Origin: Pseudomonadota bacterium
GTDB taxonomy: Bacteria > Pseudomonadota > Gammaproteobacteria > Steroidobacterales > Steroidobacteraceae
Assembly (NCBI GenBank): GCA_021808195.1
Contig: JAKBCE010000016.1
Location: forward strand, 1-64,000
Length of the DNA stretch: 64,000 bases
Direction: 5' to 3'
This document shows, in pieces, positions 46,458 to 56,794 of the stretch; position 1 is the first letter of the stretch; each line of letters opens with the position of its first letter. Made by a program: the position numbers and the translations under genes. The notes below the pieces were generated by a model, which worked only from the letters and a program-made list of their open reading frames with translations, did no database searches and was not told the DNA's origin.

Positions 46458-47288
46458 CTACTTCGCGGCTGCGGCGTGATATTCGCGGCGGATGCGCGTC
46501 AGGTCGACTGTTGGTTCGGGATACTTCAGGCCCATCGCCTCGAGCCGCTCGACCACGATGCGCGCCACGGCGAGATTGCGAAACCACTTGTGATTGGCCG
46601 GAATCACGTACCAGGGCGCCCGCTCGGTGCTGCAGCGACTGAGCGCCTCTTCGTAGGCGCGCAGGTACTGCGGCCAGAACCGCCGTTCGAGGTAATCGGC
46701 CTCGCTGATCTTCCAGTGTTTGGTCGGATCATCGAGCCGCTCCTTGAAGCGTGCGAGCTGCTCCTCGCTCGAGATGTGCAGGTAGAATTTCAGGATCACC
46801 GTGCCGTCCTCAGCGAGCGCCCGCTCGAACTCGTTGATCCGCTCGTAGCGCGCCGACCAGACCGATTTGGCGACCCACTGATGCACGCGCACCACGAGCA
46901 CGTCCTCGTAGTGCGAGCGATTGAAGATCACGACCTCACCGCGCGCCGGCGCCACACGGTGCGCTCGCCAGAGGAAATCGTGCGCCGCCTCCTCGGGGGA
47001 GGGCCGGCGGAAATGCGCGACCCGGCAGCCCTGCGGGTTCATCGCCGCGAGCACATGATTGATGATGCCGTCCTTGCCGCCGGTGTCCATCGCCTGCAGA
47101 CAGATCAGCAGTGAGCGGCGGCCCTCGGCGTAGAGCAGTTCCTGCAGCACACGCAACCGCTGATTGTAGTGCTCGATCTCGGCCGCAGCGGCGCTGTGCG
47201 CCTCGTGGTGGCCTTTGAACGCCGGATCGAACTCGGCGAGCTTCACCGGCCTGCCCGGTTCGATCTTGAACTGTGGCGGATAACTCAT
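46458..47288 (-). CDS. ppk2: Polyphosphate kinase 2 family protein
   Basis: 276 residues. Motifs: QAMDTGGKDGIINHVLAAMN (Walker A-like), FNRSHYEDVLVVRVH and RINEFERALAEDGTVILKFY (Walker B and lid region), then DYLERRFWPQYL. PPK2 enzymes use polyphosphate to phosphorylate ADP or GDP or AMP; the class cannot be decided by eye. Length and motifs fit single-domain PPK2. It stands alone between the S10 peptidase and the GGDEF-EAL gene, on the same strand. Confidence 0.92.
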   Translation of the reverse strand: MSYPPQFKIEPGRPVKLAEFDPAFKGHHEAHSAAAAEIEHYNQRLRVLQELLYAEGRRSLLICLQAMDTGGKDGIINHVLAAMNPQGCRVAHFRRPSPEEAAHDFLWRAHRVAPARGEVVIFNRSHYEDVLVVRVHQWVAKSVWSARYERINEFERALAEDGTVILKFYLHISSEEQLARFKERLDDPTKHWKISEADYLERRFWPQYLRAYEEALSRCSTERAPWYVIPANHKWFRNLAVARIVVERLEAMGLKYPEPTVDLTRIRREYHAAAAK

Positions 47289-47377
47289 CGCCTCACCGAT
47301 ACGCCCCCTGCGGGCCAGTGTCGATACGCGTAGATCACAGCGCCGCTCAGCGGCTCACCGCAAGCGCTGCACTGCGC

Positions 47378-50300
47378 TCAGGGCTCGCACACCCGGCGGG
47401 CAATCCACTTCATCATCTGGCGCATCGCCTGCCTGCGTTCGGTCTCGCCCGGATGCTCATGGATGCAGGCATGCAGCCACAGAATCTGCTCGTCGTGGAC
47501 CTGCTGGGCCTGCAGGAAGTGGCTGATCGGACAGTCGGCGAGCGGCCCCGGCTGCTGCACGTGCAGCGGGTCGTGCATCAGTCGCCACTGATAGGCGAGC
47601 GCGCCGAGCCAGCTGGTGAGCGGGCGGCCGGCGCCGCCGCGAAACGGGCGCTGCTCGAGCCACTGCGCCAGCGCCTCAGGCGGCATCGGCCGCCCGAGCG
47701 CATAGCCCTGCCCGAAGCGGCAGCCGAGCACGATTGCCGCCTCGATGATGGCGGCATCCTCCAGTCCCTCGGCCACCACGTCGCGCTCGAGGTCCTCCCC
47801 GATCTGCACTACGGTATGGATCAGGCTCAACGCCTTGACCGGGTCGCGCGCGAGATCCTTGATGATGTTCTGGTCGACCTTGATCACGTCGAACGGCAGA
47901 TCCGCCAGGCGCTTGAGGTTGCTGAAGCCCGAACCCAGATCGTCCATGGCAATCTTCACCCCCAACGCCGCGAGCCGCGTGATGGCCTCGTCCACCGAAC
48001 TCGCCTCGAGCGCCTGACTTTCCAGCACCTCGAGCGTCAGATGCTCCGGGGCCACCTGCGCCTCGCGCAGCGCCTCCTCGACCCAGCGCGCGCAATCGGG
48101 GTGCACCAGGGAGCTCGGCGCCAGGTTGATCGACAGGGAAATCGGCAGCTGCGCCTCGCGCCAGCCCCGCAAGTGCGCGAGGGAGAGCCTCAATCCCTGG
48201 CGCAGCAGCGCATCGAGATCGCTCTCCCCGAGCGCCGGCAGGAACTGCGCCGGGCTCAGCAACCGCTCATCGCCGCCACGCAGCCGCGCCAGCGCCTCGA
48301 CCTTCACCAGCGCCCCATCGCGCAAATCGACGACGGGCTGAACCCACATTTCCACCCCACCGCCGTAGAGGAGGGAGCGGATCTGCGTCGCCTGACTGTT
48401 GTCGATCGCCAGACCCCGGCTCTGCGAGGCGCGCGTCATCTGATCCCAGCGATTCTGCAGCGACAGCCGCCAGGTCTGCATCCAACCGGAGGAGAACTGA
48501 TGCGGATACGCCCCGTAGATCAACAGCACCGCGTGGATTGCGCCGTGGCGGTGCACCGGAATGGCAACGCCGCTGCGGATACCGAACTCCTGCAACAGCG
48601 CCGTCCAGGGCTCGAGGCGCGCTTCGCGCCAGTAGGCGGCCGTCTCCTGCTGGCTGTCGCTCATCCAGGTCGCCGAAACCAACCCTCGGCCGCGGGCATC
48701 CCGAGGATCGAGCACCGGGTACAACTGGCGCTCGTGGTGCGCCGCGACCAGCGCGTGCGCATGCCGCCCGGCGGCACGCTCGATGACCAGACGGTTCTGG
48801 GCATCGGGCCGGAACACGACCGCGGCGCGCACCCCGGGTAATTCCGCCACCGCGTTCAGTTCGCTCTGCATCCAATCCGCCGCGAGCGCCCGGCCGTCCA
48901 TCGGCCGCGACAGCAACGTCTGGTACTGATCGAGCACGGACTGAATCGACTGCAGCTGGCTCTCGACATCCATCTGCAGCCGAGCCTCCGCAACGCGCAG
49001 CGTCCGGTAGCGCGTGCGTGCGGTGAGCAGCGCGGCATCGAGGTGAGTGCGCAGCAGATCCCGGTACAGTCCCATGGCCCGCGTCATCCAGGCGCCCGAA
49101 ACTCCGATCAGGGCATGCACGACACCGAGCTGCTCAGCCCGTGCCTGCACCTGCTGCCCGGTCGCTTCGGCATCGAGGAGTTCGCGAACGTGAGCGGCCT
49201 GCTTGCGGGCGAGTGCGCTCAATTCCTCCGCCGAGAGGCACTTGAGGATCGCAGCCGTTTCGGCATGCGCGTGCAGCTCGCGGTAGAACGACTCGGAAAA
49301 CTGCTCCGCCACCTCCGGCAGATGCGGCGTCAGCGCCTGCATGAACTCCCGCGCCTCCGGGCCAAATGCGTCAAACGACACCTCGGCGATCTTCTCCGGA
49401 CTGGTCGTGACCCCGATGCGCCACCAGCGGGTGCGGTTGCGCTTGCCCTGCTTGGCCTGATACATCGCCGCATCGGCCTGTCGCAGCAGCAGGTCGGCAT
49501 CCTCGCCATCCATCGGATACAGCGCCACCCCCATGGTCATGTCGATCGAGGCGCGCTCACGGGCACCTAACTCGAAGGGAGTCTCGACGGCCCTGTGCAG
49601 ACGCTCGAGTGCCGCGCTGAGCTGCGCGAGCGCTTGATGAGCCTCGAGATCCTCCAGCACGACCACGAACTCATCGCCTCCCAGGCGGGCGATGAAATCC
49701 GACTCCCGCAACCAGTGCAGCAGGCCGCGCGCAATGGCGCGCAGCAGTTGATCGCCGGCTTCGTGACCCAGCTGGTCGTTGACGGGCTTGAAATCATCGA
49801 GATCGATCACGCCGACGGCCAACGTGGTGCCGTGACGCCGAGCGCGCGCGATTGCCTGCGGCAGGTACTCCTCGAGCGCCAGCCGATTCGGCAGATCGGT
49901 CAGCAGGTCCGTGCGGGCGATGCGCGCGTCCTGCACCTGCCGGGTGCGGATACGGTGCTTCAGGTCGAACTCATCGAGACCGTGCCCCAACAGCGCTGCA
50001 ACACGCGCACAGACTTCGACCGTTTGCGCATCGAAAGCGCCGGTGCGTGGCGAGGTCAGTGCGAGAATGGCCCACATCGCGTTGTTGCGCATGACGGGAA
50101 TGGCAACCACGCTGTGCCAGCGGTGAGTCCGGAAGGACTCCTGACAAGGCTGTATGGCCGGATCCGCGAGGGTATCGTTGGAGACGACCGGTTGCGCGGT
50201 GAGCCACGCCCGGTGCACCACCGGCACGCTTTCGGAGTCGACCAGGGTGAGTCGGCCCTGGCCGGCTTGCTCGGCGCCTTCGCCCGAGTAGGCCAGCACG

Positions 50301-51043
50301 GTAAACCGTTTCGAGGAGTCGGGTCGGCCGATCCACGCGGTGTTAAACGGCGTGTCCTGCACCAGCTTCGCGCACAGGCTCTCGAGCATGCCCTGCTCGT
50401 CCCGGCTCTGAATCAGCACATCGCCACAGTGCAGCAGCGAGCGGTACAGCGCCTGCGCATCGAGCAGCTGCTGGCGCTGGGTGAGAAGATCGAAGGTGCG
50501 CCGGCCCAGCCGGTCCGTGAGTTGGCTGACGGTGGCGATCAGTTCGTTCCGGGCGTCCGGGATCTTTACGGCGGCCGCCACCTGCGGCTCGGAATCCCCG
50601 AGCGTGTGGCCGCTCTGGCGGGCGCGGATCTGGCGCGCCATCTGCCGGTCGACCTCCATGATGTGATGCAGCAGCCATTGGGCGAGAAACGCCAGCAGAT
50701 CGACGCTCACGTCCTCGGAGCGCTCTGCGCTGCGCTCGCGCAGCACCCGGTGCGCCTGCTGTAGAAATCCCCGGAAGCTCTCATGGGCCCGCAGGTGCAT
50801 CATGCGATGGGCGGCATCCACCGCCCACTTCAGCATCAGCTTTTCCTCCTCGCGGAAGTGATAGCGGGTGTACGCCACCAGCTCATCGAGGAGGGCAATG
50901 ATCGTATCGCTCGCAGCGTCCTGGGCCTGGGCCAGGGCAATCCGGTTGAAAATATCGAGCAGCTCCTGATGCTGCTCATCGACCATGGCAATGTCCGTCG
51001 CCATGGCGTCCGTCCAGATCAGCGGTCGTGCCAGGTCGGGCAT
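47378..51043 (-). CDS. Hemerythrin/GAF/GGDEF/globin/GAF/EAL c-di-GMP protein
   Basis: 1221 residues. Order: bacteriohemerythrin domain (about 1-140) with iron ligands H25, H62/E66 (YHFREEEK), H79/H83/H87 and H126/D132 (HHIMEVD); GAF (about 200-370); GGDEF intact (about 454-458, RLGGDEFVVVL); a globin-coupled-sensor-like helix bundle (about 557-680, proximal His near 617 in KQAAHVRELL); a second GAF (about 700-870); EAL (VKVEALARLRGGDE, about 915) with MDDLGSGFSNLKRL; then a C-terminal helical tail with clustered His/Cys. It could both make and break c-di-GMP in response to oxygen. No TM segments. Confidence 0.88.
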   Translation of the reverse strand: MPDLARPLIWTDAMATDIAMVDEQHQELLDIFNRIALAQAQDAASDTIIALLDELVAYTRYHFREEEKLMLKWAVDAAHRMMHLRAHESFRGFLQQAHRVLRERSAERSEDVSVDLLAFLAQWLLHHIMEVDRQMARQIRARQSGHTLGDSEPQVAAAVKIPDARNELIATVSQLTDRLGRRTFDLLTQRQQLLDAQALYRSLLHCGDVLIQSRDEQGMLESLCAKLVQDTPFNTAWIGRPDSSKRFTVLAYSGEGAEQAGQGRLTLVDSESVPVVHRAWLTAQPVVSNDTLADPAIQPCQESFRTHRWHSVVAIPVMRNNAMWAILALTSPRTGAFDAQTVEVCARVAALLGHGLDEFDLKHRIRTRQVQDARIARTDLLTDLPNRLALEEYLPQAIARARRHGTTLAVGVIDLDDFKPVNDQLGHEAGDQLLRAIARGLLHWLRESDFIARLGGDEFVVVLEDLEAHQALAQLSAALERLHRAVETPFELGARERASIDMTMGVALYPMDGEDADLLLRQADAAMYQAKQGKRNRTRWWRIGVTTSPEKIAEVSFDAFGPEAREFMQALTPHLPEVAEQFSESFYRELHAHAETAAILKCLSAEELSALARKQAAHVRELLDAEATGQQVQARAEQLGVVHALIGVSGAWMTRAMGLYRDLLRTHLDAALLTARTRYRTLRVAEARLQMDVESQLQSIQSVLDQYQTLLSRPMDGRALAADWMQSELNAVAELPGVRAAVVFRPDAQNRLVIERAAGRHAHALVAAHHERQLYPVLDPRDARGRGLVSATWMSDSQQETAAYWREARLEPWTALLQEFGIRSGVAIPVHRHGAIHAVLLIYGAYPHQFSSGWMQTWRLSLQNRWDQMTRASQSRGLAIDNSQATQIRSLLYGGGVEMWVQPVVDLRDGALVKVEALARLRGGDERLLSPAQFLPALGESDLDALLRQGLRLSLAHLRGWREAQLPISLSINLAPSSLVHPDCARWVEEALREAQVAPEHLTLEVLESQALEASSVDEAITRLAALGVKIAMDDLGSGFSNLKRLADLPFDVIKVDQNIIKDLARDPVKALSLIHTVVQIGEDLERDVVAEGLEDAAIIEAAIVLGCRFGQGYALGRPMPPEALAQWLEQRPFRGGAGRPLTSWLGALAYQWRLMHDPLHVQQPGPLADCPISHFLQAQQVHDEQILWLHACIHEHPGETERRQAMRQMMKWIARRVCEP

Positions 51044-51320
51044 GGGGGTCTTCAGCTCGTCACCGGATCAAAAGCAATGCCGGACCATAGGGGTTTGTTG
51101 ACCATATTACCTGGAACGCGAAGGCAGCAAGGACCGGAAAGTTCGACCCATTTAACACTTCCGGGTGCCGGCGACCGCCGGCACGGACTAAGGCGCCCCG
51201 ACCCGAGTGGGATCGGCTGCCCGGGGCACAAGCGACCCCGCTCCGAGCAGCCGATCCCGCCGCCTGACATCGCACGTTCCACGCGGGCAGCGCCTCAGGG
51301 CCCGCCAGCCCGCGGCGCGC

Positions 51321-53063
51321 TTAAAACTCCGACCACTCCGAATCGCCGCCGCCGGCGGCGACCTTCGCTCCGCCGGCGGTGGCAGCGCTCTTCGCCCCAG
51401 GCTTGCGCACGACCTGCAGCGGCGGCTTTCGGACCGGCTGCGCGGGTGCTTTGGGCGCCTTGCGGCTCGTCTGCTCGGTCTGCGGCTCCCCGCCGTCCCC
51501 ACCGACCGCGGCGGCCAGATCCTTCGCCTGCTGCAGAATCGACTCGCTCGAGGCGGATGCCTCCTCCACCAGCGCCGCATTCTGCTGCGTCACCTCGTTC
51601 ATCTGTGCCACCGCACGGGCGATCTGATCGATTCCGCTGCTCTGCTCAACCGACGCGGCGGCGATCTCGGCAACGATGTCGGTCACCTTCTTCACCGATC
51701 CGATGATCTCCTGCAGGCCATCGCCGGACTGCGATACCAGGCGCGAGCCGTCGGCCACTTTGGCACTGCTGTCCTGAATCAGCGCTTTGATTTCCTTGGC
51801 CGCCGACGCCGAGCGGCCGGCCAGATTGCGCACCTCGGAGGCGACGACGGCAAAGCCGCGCCCCTGCTCCCCGGCGCGCGCCGCCTCGACGGCGGCATTC
51901 AGTGCCAGCAGATTGGTCTGGAAGGCAATCTCATCGATCACGCCGATGATGTCGGAGATCTTGCGGCTGGCGGCGTCTATGGCCTGCATCGCATCGACCG
52001 CCTGGGTCACCACCGCGCCGCCCTTCTCCGCACTCTCGCGCGCCGCACTCGCCAATTGCTTCGCGGCCGCCGCATTGTCAGAGTTCTGCTTCACCGTCGC
52101 GGTCATCTCCTCCATGGAGCTCGCCGTCTCCTCCAGACTCGCTGCCTGCTCCTCGACGCGCTGGCTGAGACTGGTGTTGCCATCGGCAATGTCCTTGGCG
52201 CTCGAGGTGACCTCGGAGACCGCAACCCGGATCTGCCCGACGAGGGCCGAGAGCTGCTGGGTCGTGCGCTTCTGCTCGGTGATGTCGGTAGCGAACTTCA
52301 CGACCTTGATCGGCCGGCCGCTCGCATCGAGGATAGGGTTGTAGGACGCCTGCAGCCAGACCTCCCGCCCCCCTTTGGCAACACGACGATATTCGGCCGC
52401 ATCGTATTCGCCGCGGCGCAGCTTCGCCCAGAACGCCTCGTACTCCGGGCTCGCCGCATACTGAGAGTCGACGAATATCCGGTGATGCTTGCCGCGAATC
52501 TCCTCCAACGAATAGCCGATGACGCGCAGGAAGTTCTGATTGGCAGTGCGGATGGTGCCGTCGAGATCGAACTCGATGATGGCCTGCACCTTGTCGATCG
52601 CCCGCAGCTTACCTTCGGAGTCGGCCGCCTCGAGCTTCTGCCGGGTGACATCCGCGCAGACCTTAACCACCTTGAAGGGTTTGCCGCTGGGATCGAGGAT
52701 CGGGTTATAGGTGGCCTGCAGCCAGACCTCCCGCCCGCCCTTGCCGAACCGCCGGTACTGCCCCGCGTCGAATTCCCCGCGCGCGAGCTTTGCCCAGAAC
52801 TGCTGATACTCGGGACTCGCAGCATAAGCGGGATCCACCAGAATGCGATGGTGCTTGCCCTTGATCTCATCGAGCGTGTAACCGACGGCCTGCAGAAAAT
52901 TATCGTTGGCCGCGAGGATCGTGCCATCCAGTCCGAACTCGATCACCGCCTGCGATTTACTGATCGCCGCGACCTGGCCCCGAAGATCCGCCAGCTCGAG
53001 CGAACTGACAGATTGCGAGGGGTCGTCGCCGGCACGGCTTGAGAGGAACTTGAATTTGAACAT
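51321..53063 (-). CDS. Soluble methyl-accepting chemotaxis protein with tandem PAS
   Basis: 580 residues without transmembrane segments. Two near-identical PAS domains (about 30-140 and 150-260; both contain GKHHRI(L/F)VD and REVWLQA(T/S)YNPILD) sense a small ligand or redox state, typical of Aer-like receptors. The MCP signalling domain has the highly conserved DEIAFQTNLLALNAAVEAAR hairpin. The C-terminus ends EWSEF, similar to the W-x-x-F CheR-binding pentapeptide. An Ala/Lys-rich linker precedes it. Probably cytosolic and part of a chemotaxis array. Confidence 0.9.
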   Translation of the reverse strand: MFKFKFLSSRAGDDPSQSVSSLELADLRGQVAAISKSQAVIEFGLDGTILAANDNFLQAVGYTLDEIKGKHHRILVDPAYAASPEYQQFWAKLARGEFDAGQYRRFGKGGREVWLQATYNPILDPSGKPFKVVKVCADVTRQKLEAADSEGKLRAIDKVQAIIEFDLDGTIRTANQNFLRVIGYSLEEIRGKHHRIFVDSQYAASPEYEAFWAKLRRGEYDAAEYRRVAKGGREVWLQASYNPILDASGRPIKVVKFATDITEQKRTTQQLSALVGQIRVAVSEVTSSAKDIADGNTSLSQRVEEQAASLEETASSMEEMTATVKQNSDNAAAAKQLASAARESAEKGGAVVTQAVDAMQAIDAASRKISDIIGVIDEIAFQTNLLALNAAVEAARAGEQGRGFAVVASEVRNLAGRSASAAKEIKALIQDSSAKVADGSRLVSQSGDGLQEIIGSVKKVTDIVAEIAAASVEQSSGIDQIARAVAQMNEVTQQNAALVEEASASSESILQQAKDLAAAVGGDGGEPQTEQTSRKAPKAPAQPVRKPPLQVVRKPGAKSAATAGGAKVAAGGGDSEWSEF

Positions 53064-53153
53064 GAGGTTTCCTGCTGCGCAGTTACTTGCGAGTCATATT
53101 TGCTGACATTTGTCAGCTGCCTTGCGCCGCAGCTGCGCGGCGCGCTATACCTG

Positions 53154-53161
53154 ATATCGGC
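53154..53161 (-). promoter_or_regulatory. Possible sigma-28 (FliA) -10 element upstream of the MCP gene
   Basis: On the minus strand this reads GCCGATAT, against the FliA -10 consensus GCCGATAA, about 90 bases before the MCP start. The matching -35 (TAAA) is weak, so the call is tentative. Confidence 0.3.
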
Positions 53162-53191
53162 CGACGATATAACGGATTGAATCATCAGCTA

Positions 53192-54735
53192 TGCTGTTTC
53201 ATGAATACTGTGAGTGCGATCGCACTGCCTCGCAGCGCGGAATTGCCGCGCTAAAGCTGCGCACCGCAAAATCATCAAGTATCATGTTGGTTCTCCGCAG
53301 TGTCGTAGGTAGTTCTACGTACGCGCGGGGACAGGCTGCACCGGCCAGGAAAAAGGCGCCGCGCCAAAATGTCCAGGACAATCGGACAACTCGGCGAGCA
53401 GCCCCCGTCGATTTGCGCCGAGGCGGCGAGGGAACCCGTGCGCCGCGCACCTCAGGCAAGAGCGTAGCCGGAGTCTCTCCCAGCACCCACCGCTCGCGCC
53501 GAGTCCGTTGACGATCGACTCACCCCATCGCCACGTCTGAGGTTGCCCCCGTGCGCCACCGAACCCGAGTGTGACATCGCCGACATTCCTGAGCGGGCCG
53601 CGCACTCATGTCCCGACTGTTAGCGTAAAACCCAAAGCCAATAGACAGCCGGTTGAGAGTGCCGGGACCGGAGTGACGCGCGGCGACAGTCCGGGTGCGA
53701 TGAACCGGAGATCCACGAGCGCGAGCCACCGGTGACTGATCGCGGCATGAGCAGGAAAAAAGAATGTCGCCTTGCCGCATATCCGGCCGCAAGGCTCGTT
53801 CCAAGGGTGCGCACCGACCACCCGAGGAGCCGGCTGCATCACGGCGACAGGGGCGCCACACACCTGCTGTGGGGAGGCCAGCTCATCGCCCCGCAAACCC
53901 AACCACCACCGGACTGGTGCGGCTCAAGACCCGCACGCTTCTCCTACGGCTGATTTTGAATCAAGCCGCTCAAGACCGAGACCATCCATCCGAGCAGGAT
54001 CGGTTGTGCATTGATTCTGGCTACTCCTGCGGCAGACACACAGCCGCAGCGGTCCTCATCCTCGCCGTTCGACCGTCAGGCCTGGCGCAAGGTCCGTGTG
54101 GCCACTAGCATGGCCAGGATCAGCTCGTCACGCTTCTCGCACCGTTACGCTCGCCGGTCGAAGTCTTTGCGGCACGAAACGGGTCGATGAAATTCACGTT
54201 CGCCGCGAACCTTCAGTTTGGCATCACCATGACAAAGGTGTGCAGAGGACGCTTTGGTCCTCTCGACATCGCGACACTTTCAGGCGGCAATCAGAGTGCA
54301 CGGTTTCGGCTCTCGCTTGGCTTGAAGATCACGAGAGCAAGCCAATCACAGACAATTTACATCGCAGCCGGGCGCGGGAAGATGATCCGCGGACAGGTCT
54401 TGGAAGCTAGCGCGCGCTAACTGTCGAGTCGGTGGATTCAGGTCGATTTTGGGTCGATCCCGGAGCATTCGGTGGCCCGCTCAAAACGTCTGCATGATCC
54501 GTGTACACGTGCATCATCCGGAACGTATCCCAGCCCCTGACTCCATTCGCCACGGCACCATCGATCTGCGATCGCGGGCGCGTCGTCTTCTTTGCGATCA
54601 ATCGCCCGCAGAGCCGTCCGGTCCATCCCCTCACCCAACGGCGATGATATTGCCCTGCAGACCCTCGACACCCAATTCCTTGACCCGAGCAGAAAAGGCG
54701 CAAGCCCACTGTCTCGAGCCTCGTGGGTCTTGCTC
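53192..54735. other. Gene-poor stretch of about 1.5 kb
   Basis: No convincing gene. Open frames are short and compositionally odd. One frame at 54187-54420 (+, 77 residues, MKFTFAANLQFG opening, LSGGNQSARFRLSLG core) starts with ATG and has a less biased composition, but I do not recognise it. No IS ends or tRNA were recognised. Confidence 0.5.
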
Positions 54736-54740
54736 TAAAG

Positions 54741-54792
54741 GAAATTCCGCCGCCTTGAGCGGCGGGGCGCCGGGGCGAGTGCCCCGGCGCCC
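54741..54792 (-). terminator. Hairpins after the DUF4382 gene
   Basis: A 12-base perfect stem (54765-54776 with 54781-54792) followed on the minus strand by a second short GC hairpin and then AATTTCCTTTAG. It lies just downstream of the DUF4382 stop. Confidence 0.6.
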
Positions 54793-54799
54793 GCGCTCC

Positions 54800-56770
54800 T
54801 CAGGACCCAGGGGTGGTCCCGGTGAAGTACAGGAGCACGTAGGCCTTCAGTGTACCGTCGGACTGCGGCACGCCGTAGACCTTCACGGCCGTCCCGCTCG
54901 TGAGTGCCGTGGTCAGGGTCGACAGGCCCCCGGCGGTGGTGATGTCGATCGGACTCATGGTCACGATGCCATTGACGCGATCCACCTGATAGACGAGCGT
55001 AGCGCTGCCGGAGGTCGTGCTCACGTCGACGGTGCCCGGGGTGGTGCCCCCTTGCGGAGTCAATGTGAAGGCGCCATTCACGAGACCCGTGTCGACCGTG
55101 GCTCGCGGCAGACGAGTCGGCTCGAGGATGGTGAAGGGGACGGACCAACCAGTTGGATTGGCCGCATCGCCCCAACGGGCTGCCGAGAAGCCCCACACAT
55201 TCAGGTTCAGCCCCGCGAAGCTGAATCCACCCGCAGCGCCCCCGCCGACCGCGGCGGCGAACTGCTGGATAGCGCTCGCGCCGTCGCTAAGATCCGTCGG
55301 ATATGCGAAGTCCCACCACTTGAATCCCGTGATGGGATTGCCGTTAGCATCGACGCCATTCGCCGAGGTGCTCGCAATGTAATCGAGGGTGACCTGGTAG
55401 TCGTCCATCGCACTCGGAAAATCGTGCGTATACGTAAAACCGGTGCCATCAGGCAGCGCACCGGAGATCTCTCCGGAGTAGCGCGCGCTCTCAATATCCA
55501 CCGACTGGGCAACGAGCGGGCTCGCCAGCGGATCGACCACCGTCACCTGCACCTTGAATCCCCGCACGAGATCGCCCGCTGTGAGGAAGGCAGGTCCGGT
55601 GCCGATCGGCGCCGCATCGGCCGAGGGGTTCGCCGGCTGGCGGTAGTAGAACGCCGTGCTCGGGCTGATCGTGATCGGGACCGCGACGCCTGCGGAGTTC
55701 TCGACGCTGAGCGTATCGTTCGCGGTATCGACGTGCAGCACGTGACCTTCAGGACTTAGCCAAAGCTTGTTGAAATCGGAGCTGACGTAGATGCGCACCG
55801 CGACCAGCGTGCCATTCTCCTGGTACCGCGCTGAGAGGCGCACATAGCGGCCCGAGAGCGTCGCGACTTGCGATGCGAAGCTCTTCACCGTGGTCGAAGT
55901 TCCGGCATCGAGGTCGTAAACCAACGTACCGTAGGTCGCATCCGCAAGAATCTGCAGCGTGGTGCCCGTTAGGACCGGAGTCTCAGGGGACACCACCGGC
56001 AGGGTCGGCAGCTCCTTCGTGAGGGTGAGCGAACTGCCGTCGGAGGCGACTGCCGTCACATCGCCGTACATGTCCCTCAGTACCAAGTGAGTGATATTGG
56101 CGACGGGGCGGCGGCTGATGGGAGCGGCGAAGTTGACGGCCCACTGGGTCGCGGACGCCCCCGGCGGATCGTGCGCGACAATGAAGGCAGGATGCGAGAG
56201 ATCGAATTCGAGATCCAGCGCGTTGCTGCTCGTCGTGCTCACCACGAGCGGGCTGTCGAAGTTCACGCTGACCGGCACCGTGAGCGCTCCGGCGCTACCC
56301 TTGGCGCCCACGATCTGGATGTCCGAGCTCGGAATGCTCTCCCCCGCAGTGCCTGCGAAGCCGCTTTGCGGCTGCGAAGACACCACGAGCGCCACGTCCC
56401 CGGGATTGCCGGCGAGCGTGACGATGGCGCCGGTGTAGGTGCCCACGGGGACGGAGACGTTGCCCAACAGTTCGCCGATCTGGTCAAGCTGCTCGAGGTT
56501 GATCATGGGGACGGTCGTCGGTGCCGTGTATACCGTGACGGGAGCACCGCCGCCCTGGGGTTCGAGGGCGATGCTGAGCACCTCGACACCAATGGTCGCC
56601 CAGTCGCTTTGGGAGGCATCGCTGATCACGAGCGCCATGGGCGCTGACTGACTCTTCTGCGCCGACGGGGCAGGCAGGCTCGTACTCGTGCTTGCACCGC
56701 CGCCACCACAGGCACTCAAGCCTGCCACGAGGGCGCCGCACAGTGCACCCCGTATCCAGTTGACGTTCAT
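54800..56770 (-). CDS. DUF4382 domain lipoprotein
   Basis: About 656 residues from the ATG at 56770, preceded by GGAG. Lipoprotein signal: ALCGALVAGLSACGGGGAST. The first third (MALVISDASQSDWATIGVEV and VPVGTYTGAIVTLAG) resembles DUF4382. The rest is beta-rich with repeated short modules of about 70-80 residues (for example LQILADATYGTLV; HVLHVDTANDTLSVENSAG). Extracytoplasmic, function unknown. It stands alone with large gaps on both sides. Confidence 0.8.
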   Translation of the reverse strand: MNVNWIRGALCGALVAGLSACGGGGASTSTSLPAPSAQKSQSAPMALVISDASQSDWATIGVEVLSIALEPQGGGAPVTVYTAPTTVPMINLEQLDQIGELLGNVSVPVGTYTGAIVTLAGNPGDVALVVSSQPQSGFAGTAGESIPSSDIQIVGAKGSAGALTVPVSVNFDSPLVVSTTSSNALDLEFDLSHPAFIVAHDPPGASATQWAVNFAAPISRRPVANITHLVLRDMYGDVTAVASDGSSLTLTKELPTLPVVSPETPVLTGTTLQILADATYGTLVYDLDAGTSTTVKSFASQVATLSGRYVRLSARYQENGTLVAVRIYVSSDFNKLWLSPEGHVLHVDTANDTLSVENSAGVAVPITISPSTAFYYRQPANPSADAAPIGTGPAFLTAGDLVRGFKVQVTVVDPLASPLVAQSVDIESARYSGEISGALPDGTGFTYTHDFPSAMDDYQVTLDYIASTSANGVDANGNPITGFKWWDFAYPTDLSDGASAIQQFAAAVGGGAAGGFSFAGLNLNVWGFSAARWGDAANPTGWSVPFTILEPTRLPRATVDTGLVNGAFTLTPQGGTTPGTVDVSTTSGSATLVYQVDRVNGIVTMSPIDITTAGGLSTLTTALTSGTAVKVYGVPQSDGTLKAYVLLYFTGTTPGS

Positions 56771-56794
56771 GAAGGGCTCCTCAGCTTTTGGCAC

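Noticed and set aside
53191..53511. 106-residue plus-strand frame
   Set aside because: Arginine- and serine-rich with no motif and no convincing ribosome binding site.
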